From: Leucobacter luti
GTDB taxonomy: Bacteria; Actinomycetota; Actinomycetes; Actinomycetales; Microbacteriaceae
Assembly: GCF_019464495.1 (NCBI RefSeq)
Contig: NZ_CP080492.1
Location: 1,860,001 to 1,924,000, forward strand
Length of the DNA stretch: 64,000 nt
Reading direction: 5' to 3'
Part shown: in pieces, positions 59,138 to 64,000 of the stretch
How positions within the stretch are numbered: the first letter of the stretch is position 1
Layout of the letters: each line of letters starts with the position of its first letter
Position numbers and translations under genes: made by a program
Notes under the pieces: generated by a model
Told to the model about the DNA's origin: nothing
The model's input: only the letters and a program-made list of their open reading frames with translations
Databases searched by the model: none

Positions 59138-59283
59138 GGTCCGGCGCCTCTCCCGCGCTTCATGAGCCCGACGCATCAGCCGTCCGGCGCCTCTCCCGCA
59201 CTTGATGAGCCCGACGCCTCGGCGGTCCTGCGACTCTCCGGCACCTTATGAGCCCGACGCCTCAGCGGTCCGGCACTTCCCGG
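59138..59283. repeat. Imperfect 42-44-bp tandem repeats, about 3.5 copies
   Basis: Each unit includes TGAGCCCGACGC(A/C)TC(A/G)GC followed by GGTCCGGC-type words and CCTCTCCCGCAC-type words (units starting near 59162, 59205 and 59248; a partial copy before). No gene is supported in 59052-59746. Nothing else is recognised there except the palindromes and terminator listed. Confidence 0.7.
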
Positions 59284-59363
59284 ACCCCAGCGCCGGCCAT
59301 CCGCGGCGCCGGTTGCGCACGAGATGCGCCTGCAATGCGTCTGCGCCGCGCCGCGCTCAGGTT

Positions 59364-59417
59364 CATGGGTCGATATTTGGGGCTTCACCGCGCCGAAGCC
59401 CCAAATATGGACCCATG
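59364..59417. repeat. Long palindromic element 1
   Basis: Arms 59364-59386 and 59395-59417 (23 bp, one mismatch) start CATGGGTC and contain ATTTGGGGCTTC; the loop is 8 nt. It is related to element 2 170 bp on. A strong hairpin in either strand. Confidence 0.85.
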
Positions 59418-59534
59418 AGTGCCAGGCGGGGCGAGAGAAGAGAGGGACACGAGCGCCGAAAGTCAGCGCAAGCACCTGCGCCATGCGCCCCTCCGCGAGC
59501 GCGGAGCAACGCATAGCGAGCCCCGTTCAACTCG

Positions 59535-59592
59535 CCCATGGGTCCTTTTCTGGGCCTTCAGCGCGGTGAAGCCCCAAATAAGGACCCATGGG
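59535..59592. repeat. Long palindromic element 2
   Basis: Arms 59535-59560 and 59567-59592 (26 bp, three mismatches) with a 6-nt loop. CCCATGGGTCCTT and CTTCA are shared with element 1 in the same order (GACCCATG, GAAGCCCCAAAT on the other arm), so the two are copies of one repeat family. Confidence 0.85.
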
Positions 59593-59681
59593 TGCCCAGG
59601 ATGCGCGGCGCACTCGCCCTAGACTCCCACTCGCCCCCACACCCACGCACCGCCCCAAACGCACGCACTGCCCCAAACGCA

Positions 59682-59720
59682 CTCATCCCGCCTGCCGCGG
59701 CTGCGGTCAGGCGGGATGAG
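59682..59720 (-). terminator. Terminator of M13 peptidase gene
   Basis: A perfect 13-bp inverted repeat (CTCATCCCGCCTG at 59682-59694, complement at 59708-59720) with a 13-nt loop, 27 bp past the M13 stop on the minus strand. Confidence 0.85.
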
Positions 59721-59746
59721 GTGGCGCGCTCGGGCCAGCCGAGCGG

Positions 59747-61723
59747 CTACCAGATACTCACGCGCTCCTCGGGATCGAGCCAGAGGGCGTCGCCAGGCTT
59801 CGTGGCGTAGGCCTCATGGAACGGCGCGAGGTTGCGCAGGATCTGATTGCAGCGGAACTCGTTCGGCGAGTGCGGATCAATCGTGAGGAGGCGCACCGTC
59901 TCCTCCGGCCGTGACTTCTGCTGCCAGGCTTGCGCCCAGGAGAGGAAGAAGCGCTCGGCTCCGGTGAGCCCGTCGATCACGGGAGGCTCAGCGCCCTCGA
60001 GCGATCGCAGGTATGCCTTCCACGCGATCTCGAGGCCCGACAGGTCGCCGATGTTCTCACCGATCGTCAACTCGCCATTCACGGTCTGACCGTCTGCTCC
60101 CTCGGGAGAGAGTGCGTTGTACTGGCCAATCAGTGCGCTTGTGCGCTCCTCGAACGCTGCGCGATCAGACTCGGTCCACCAGTCGGTGAGTTTGCCGTCG
60201 CCGTCGTAGCGCGAGCCCTGATCGTCAAAGCCGTGCCCGATCTCGTGGCCGATCACCGCACCGATCGCGCCGAAGTTCGCTGCCCCGTCGACCCGCTTGT
60301 CGAAGAATGGGGGCTGCAAGATGGCTGCCGGGAACACGATCTCGTTGAAGCCGGGGTTGTAATACGCGTTTACTGTTTGCGGCGTCATGAACCACTCGTC
60401 GCGGTCAATCGGCTTGCCGACCTTGCCGAGCTCGCGCTGAAACTCAACCTCGGCGACGGCGCGCGAGTTTCCGACGAGATCGCCTGAGTCGACGGTGAGC
60501 GTCGAGTAGTCGCGCCACTTCACGGGGTAGCCGATCTTGGGCGTGAAGCGGTCCAGCTTTTCGAGCGCGCGCGTGCGCGTGTCTGCGCCCATCCACTCCA
60601 GCCGCTCGATCGAGTCGCGGTACGCCTCGATGAGGTGCTCGACGAGGCCGTCCATCGCTGCCTTCGCGTCCTCATCAAAGTGCCGCTCCACGTAAATCCG
60701 GCCGACGGCCTCGCCCATCGCGCCCTCAACGAACGAGACACCGCGGCGCCAACGCTCGCGCTGCTCGGGCGCCCCGGTGAGCGCAGTGCCGTAGAAGTCG
60801 AAATTGGCGCGCGAGATTTCCTGCGAGAGGAGCGCGGCCGAGCTGCGCACAATGCCCCACACAGCCCAGGCACGCCACGCCTCAAGCTCTTCGTCGACCA
60901 GCAATTCGGCGAGGCCAGCGAGCGCCTCCGGCTGTGCGGCAACGACCTCTGCGAACGCTGCCTCAGGAGCGCCCATTTCGCTCAGGTATGCGTTCCAGTC
61001 GAGCTGCGGCGTAATCTCGCCCAGTTCAGCCAGTGTGCGGAGGTTGTAGAGCTTCTGGATGTCGCGGCTCGCGACCTTATCCCAGTGCGTCGCAGCGATC
61101 CTGCGTTCGAGCTCGTACGCGAGGCCCGCCAGGCGATCCGCATCGTCCACGCCTGCGAGGCCGAGCATCCGAGCGATATGCGCGCGGTACTGCTCGCGGA
61201 TCTCGGCCGATTGTTCTTCGCGGTAGTAGGACTCGTCTGGGAGACCGATGCCGCCCTGCATCACGAACACGATGTAGCGCGCAGGGTCGCCCGGATCGTT
61301 GTCGACGAACATCCCGAAGAAGCCACCGATGCCGCGCCGCTCCAGACGCGCGACATGTGCGATGAGTTCAGAGGTGGAGGCGACCGCGAGCGTGCGCTCG
61401 ATTTCCGCGGCGATCGGCTGTGCGCCGAGCTCGTCCACGCGGGCCGTATCCATGAAGCTGGCATACAGCGCGGCGACCTTGTCGGCTTCCGTCTCAGCGG
61501 GAGCTCCGGCCGCCGGCGCCTCAGTGCCGGTGATGATATTGCGGACCGCTTCTTCTGCGTTCTCCGCAAGCACGGCGAAGGAGCCATAGCGCGCCTTGTC
61601 CGCCGGGATCTCAGTACGCTCGATCCATTTGCCGTTGACGTGTCGGAACAGGTCGTCCTGCGGGCGGATGGAGGGGTCGAGTTCAGCGATGTCGATACCG
61701 GAGGCGGGCGCTACGTTGCTCAT
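59747..61723 (-). CDS. M13 family zinc metallopeptidase (PepO/neprilysin-like)
   Basis: A 658-residue endopeptidase of the neprilysin family, cleaving small peptides. PSIRPQDDLFRHVNGKWIERTEIPADKARYGSF is the typical start; the substrate site NAYYNPGFNEIVFPAAILQPPFF, the zinc motif IGHEIGHGFDDQG (HExxH), the second Glu in GENIGDLSGLEIAWKAY, and WAQAWQQKSRPEE...DPHSPNEFR near the end are all present. It has no signal peptide, so it is cytoplasmic as in other actinobacteria. Single gene; MATE exporter divergent. Confidence 0.95.
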   Translation of the reverse strand: MSNVAPASGIDIAELDPSIRPQDDLFRHVNGKWIERTEIPADKARYGSFAVLAENAEEAVRNIITGTEAPAAGAPAETEADKVAALYASFMDTARVDELGAQPIAAEIERTLAVASTSELIAHVARLERRGIGGFFGMFVDNDPGDPARYIVFVMQGGIGLPDESYYREEQSAEIREQYRAHIARMLGLAGVDDADRLAGLAYELERRIAATHWDKVASRDIQKLYNLRTLAELGEITPQLDWNAYLSEMGAPEAAFAEVVAAQPEALAGLAELLVDEELEAWRAWAVWGIVRSSAALLSQEISRANFDFYGTALTGAPEQRERWRRGVSFVEGAMGEAVGRIYVERHFDEDAKAAMDGLVEHLIEAYRDSIERLEWMGADTRTRALEKLDRFTPKIGYPVKWRDYSTLTVDSGDLVGNSRAVAEVEFQRELGKVGKPIDRDEWFMTPQTVNAYYNPGFNEIVFPAAILQPPFFDKRVDGAANFGAIGAVIGHEIGHGFDDQGSRYDGDGKLTDWWTESDRAAFEERTSALIGQYNALSPEGADGQTVNGELTIGENIGDLSGLEIAWKAYLRSLEGAEPPVIDGLTGAERFFLSWAQAWQQKSRPEETVRLLTIDPHSPNEFRCNQILRNLAPFHEAYATKPGDALWLDPEERVSIW

Positions 61724-61809
61724 GCGACCCAGCCTAGCCGCGGCTACGGACAGCGCGGGTGGTGGCGCATACGCTGCCAGCGATCACCGCACCGGCTACG
61801 GTATTGCTC

Positions 61810-63309
61810 ATGCCCTCGGAACCCCTCGATGCTTCCCATCCCAGCCCTGTGGGCTCGGGCTCGGGCTCGGCCCCGTCACAGGGTGAGCCGACACCCGCAG
61901 AGCGCACCACGGGATCACCCGCAGAGCGCACCACGGGATTGCCTGCAGAGCCTTCCCTCCCTGCCCCGTCCGCTCCCCTGCAGTCCGGCAGCACCCGCCG
62001 CACGATCGACCGCAGCATTGCGCGGCTCGCGATCCCCGCACTGGGTGCGCTCATTGCTGAGCCGCTCTTCCTCGTCGTCGATTCTGCGCTCGTTGGCCAT
62101 CTCGGCATGGCTCCGCTCGCGGGGCTCGCCGTTGCTGGCGCGATCCTGCAGACCGCAGTTGGGCTCATGATCTTCCTCGCGTACTCCACCACCCCACTCG
62201 TCGCACGCCGTCGGGGCGCCGGGGATGTCCGCGGCGCAGTGCAAGCAGGTATCGACGGACTCTGGCTTGCGCTCGGGATCGGGGCTGTCGTCGGCACCGC
62301 GCTCTGGTTCCTGAGTGAGCCGCTGATCACCGCGTTCGGGGTCGCACCCGACGCTGCCGAGCAGGCACGGATCTACCTGTCGATTTCGTGCGCAGGGATC
62401 CCAGCGATGCTCGTGGTGTTCGCCGCGAGCGGTTTGCTACGCGGCCTGCAGGACACCCGCACTCCACTCACCGTCGCGACGATCGGCTTTGCCATCAATG
62501 CGGTGCTGAACTGGTGGTTCATCTACGGACTCGGATTGGGTATCGGCGGCAGCGCACTCGGCACGGTGATTGCGCAGTGGGGCATGGTGGCCGTCTACCT
62601 GCTGGTGATCGTCCGCCACGCACGCCGCGCTGGGGCGGGATTCCTGCCGCGCCGTGACGGGCTCGGGCATGCTGGGCGGAGCGGCGGCTGGCTGTTCGTG
62701 CGCACACTCGGGCTGCGGGCAGCCCTGCTCGCGACGGTGTTCGCCGCCACGAGCCACGGCACCGCAGCCACCGCGGGGTACCAAATCGTGTTCACGATCT
62801 TCTCGACCGCGGCCTTCGCGCTGGACGCGCTCGCGATCGCCGCGCAAGCCCTCATCGGCGATGCGCTCGGGGCACGCAACGCAGCGCGGGCCCGGTTCGT
62901 AACCAGGCGCAGCATCTTCTGGGGCGTGAGCTGCGGAATCGTGTTCGGGCTCCTGCTTGCCGCTTCGAGCCCCGTGCTCGGCCGAGTATTCACGAGCGAT
63001 CCCGCTGTGCTCGCGATCCTCACCCCTGCGCTGCTCGTGCTGGGGATCTCCCTCCCGCTTGGAGGGCTGGTGTTCGTGCTTGATGGTGTGCTCATGGGCG
63101 CTGGCGATGCGCGCTATCTCGCGTGGACGAGCGTGCTCAACCTGGCCGTGTACTTGCCCATTCTGTGGGCGCTGACTGTGCTGGTGCCGAGTGGCGCGCC
63201 CGCGCTGGTGGCACTGACTGCAGGGTTCACCATCGTGTTTATGCTGGCCCGCGCAGTTACCCTTGGGCTGCGCACACGCGGCGGACGCTGGGTGCGGCTC
63301 GGAGTATGA
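61810..63309 (+). CDS. MATE family efflux transporter (DinF type)
   Basis: A 499-residue exporter with 12 membrane segments after a 65-residue cytoplasmic tail rich in Pro/Ser/Glu. SIARLAIPALGALIAEPLFLVVDSALVGHLGMAPLAGLAVAGAIL and FAASGLLRGLQDTRTPLTVATIGFAINAVLNWWFI are typical, as are AGYQIVFTIFSTAAFALDALAIAAQALIGDALGA. DinF proteins export cationic or toxic compounds using H+ or Na+. The tail contains an exact 8-residue duplication (PAERTTGS/PAERTTGL). Start ATG at 61810. Confidence 0.9.
   Translation: MPSEPLDASHPSPVGSGSGSAPSQGEPTPAERTTGSPAERTTGLPAEPSLPAPSAPLQSGSTRRTIDRSIARLAIPALGALIAEPLFLVVDSALVGHLGMAPLAGLAVAGAILQTAVGLMIFLAYSTTPLVARRRGAGDVRGAVQAGIDGLWLALGIGAVVGTALWFLSEPLITAFGVAPDAAEQARIYLSISCAGIPAMLVVFAASGLLRGLQDTRTPLTVATIGFAINAVLNWWFIYGLGLGIGGSALGTVIAQWGMVAVYLLVIVRHARRAGAGFLPRRDGLGHAGRSGGWLFVRTLGLRAALLATVFAATSHGTAATAGYQIVFTIFSTAAFALDALAIAAQALIGDALGARNAARARFVTRRSIFWGVSCGIVFGLLLAASSPVLGRVFTSDPAVLAILTPALLVLGISLPLGGLVFVLDGVLMGAGDARYLAWTSVLNLAVYLPILWALTVLVPSGAPALVALTAGFTIVFMLARAVTLGLRTRGGRWVRLGV
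61893..61939 (+). repeat. 24-bp tandem duplication in MATE gene
   Basis: ACCCGCAGAGCGCACCACGG and three more bases occur at 61893 and again at 61917 (24 bp apart), giving PAERTTG twice in the cytoplasmic tail. Confidence 0.9.
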
Positions 63310-63411
63310 CTCGCGATCCGCGACAGGGATCCGGAACCGCCTGCGATCTCTCCCCGCTCTGCCTCAGTGGGCACCCGTGACAGAGCGTGGTTGGCCCCCT
63401 AGACTCATCTG

Positions 63412-64000
63412 GTGAGTACCCCCGACGCCGCGCTCCGACTGCGCTCCGCCAGACGATGGACCCTCGGCGTGCTCGCCGTTTTCGCCCTGCTCGGAACTGG
63501 TTTCGGGAGTTGGCTGAGCCGCCTCCCCGCCGTGCGAGATCATCTTGGCGCCACCACGCTCGAGATGAGCGTCTTTGGTCTGACGCTGGCGCTGGGCTCG
63601 CTCGCCGGCCTCATCTTCTCTGGTCGCACCGTCACGTGGCTGGGGCCGCAACGCACCCTCGCTGTCGGCGTGATTGGCCAAGCAATCGCGATGCCCGCAG
63701 CTGCCGCGCTGTTCTGGGCGCACTTGCCGGTCCCCGCCGCCGCGTGCCTCGCGGTGTTCGGCATCACTTTCGCGACCTCCGATGTTGCAATGAACGTGAG
63801 CGGTGCGGCGGCGGAGCGCGCGCTGGACAAGCCGAGGATGCCGCTGTTCCACGCTGCGTACAGCCTCGGCAGCGTGGGTTCCATGGGGCTCGGCGCCGTG
63901 GCAGAAGCACTCAAGATCCCCGTCCCCGTGCACCTCGGCGCGCTGTTCGTGCTCATCGCCGTCGGCGTATTGTGTGCGCTACGAGTGATCCCGAACACAG
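63412..64000 (+). CDS. MFS transporter, N-terminal part (runs off window)
   Basis: A partial gene with no stop in the window. GTG at 63412 begins STPDAALRLRSARRWTLGVLAVFALLGTGFGSWLSRLPAVRDHLG, followed by about six membrane segments (TTLEMSVFGLTLALGSLAGLIFSG, TLAVGVIGQAIAMPAAAALF, AACLAVFGITFATSDVAMNVSGAAAERAL). The ATSDVAMNVSGAAAE stretch and SLGSVGSMGLGA match the YbjJ-like MFS branch in actinobacteria. Substrate unknown. It lies 102 bp downstream of the MATE gene on the same strand. Confidence 0.8.
   Translation, partial: MSTPDAALRLRSARRWTLGVLAVFALLGTGFGSWLSRLPAVRDHLGATTLEMSVFGLTLALGSLAGLIFSGRTVTWLGPQRTLAVGVIGQAIAMPAAAALFWAHLPVPAAACLAVFGITFATSDVAMNVSGAAAERALDKPRMPLFHAAYSLGSVGSMGLGAVAEALKIPVPVHLGALFVLIAVGVLCALRVIPNT

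Noticed and set aside
58983..59283. CRISPR array suspected from regular repeats
   Set aside because: Units are contiguous tandem repeats without unique spacers, partly coding, and no cas genes are present.
60635..62170. 511-codon plus-strand open frame over the M13 peptidase
   Set aside because: Antisense to an unambiguous M13 peptidase; composition is that of a complement frame.

Overview
The window is chromosomal DNA from a high-GC actinobacterium. Actinobacterial-type rRNA leaders, glycyl-tRNA synthetase of the single-chain type, DUF3618/Holin-X/YtxH envelope genes, sortase-assembled pili and many TetR/GntR/MerR-type regulators point to Microbacteriaceae, perhaps Leucobacter or a close relative. 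This placement is by general resemblance; no database comparison was made.

Layout. 1-8.4 kb: a broken amidohydrolase, a TetR-AEC transporter pair, a nitroreductase, uroporphyrinogen-III synthase (hemD), a three-gene envelope module (YtxH/Holin-X/DUF3618), a degenerate protoporphyrinogen-oxidase-like protein and a CPBP membrane protease. 8.6-15.9 kb: glyS and a complete rRNA operon (16S-23S-5S, minus strand), with a C/A-rich low-complexity tract upstream of the rrn leader. 16.3-24 kb: aldehyde dehydrogenase, APC permease, DUF2804, D-2-hydroxyacid dehydrogenase, GH114-like lipoprotein, PNPOx-like enzyme and an AraC regulator.

24.1-31.9 kb is the most unusual part. A class C sortase pilus operon (major pilin, vWA tip protein, sortase) runs on the minus strand. 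Convergent with it is a single gene fusing an ECF-like sigma factor, an anti-sigma-like zinc finger, a membrane segment, a Pro-rich stalk and an Ig-like outer domain. The upstream regions of this gene and of the major pilin share a 23-nt conserved motif, which suggests that the membrane-tethered sigma controls pilus production and its own synthesis.

32-44.7 kb: SDR, Excalibur protein, an MFS/amidase pair with a LuxR regulator, a secreted M28 peptidase with an LATTG sorting signal, tRNA-Tyr, a GNAT enzyme and a PutA-like protein whose active-site residues appear lost. 44.7-52.7 kb: two tandem copies of a TrpXYZ-type ABC importer with diverged binding proteins, a HisC-like aminotransferase and a divergent Lrp/AsnC regulator; a TACAAGTT box recurs at this locus. 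52.8-64 kb: PEBP protein, GntR and TipA-type MerR regulators, trhO, a TetR/flavin-oxidoreductase pair around a clear operator, an EcsC-like gene, a repeat-rich intergenic region with two related long palindromes, an M13 peptidase, a MATE exporter and a truncated MFS gene.

Five genes (amidohydrolase, amidase, PutA-like, TetR, EcsC-like) are each broken by what looks like one missing G/C in a G/C run. This is probably a sequencing artefact, so these genes may be intact in the organism.
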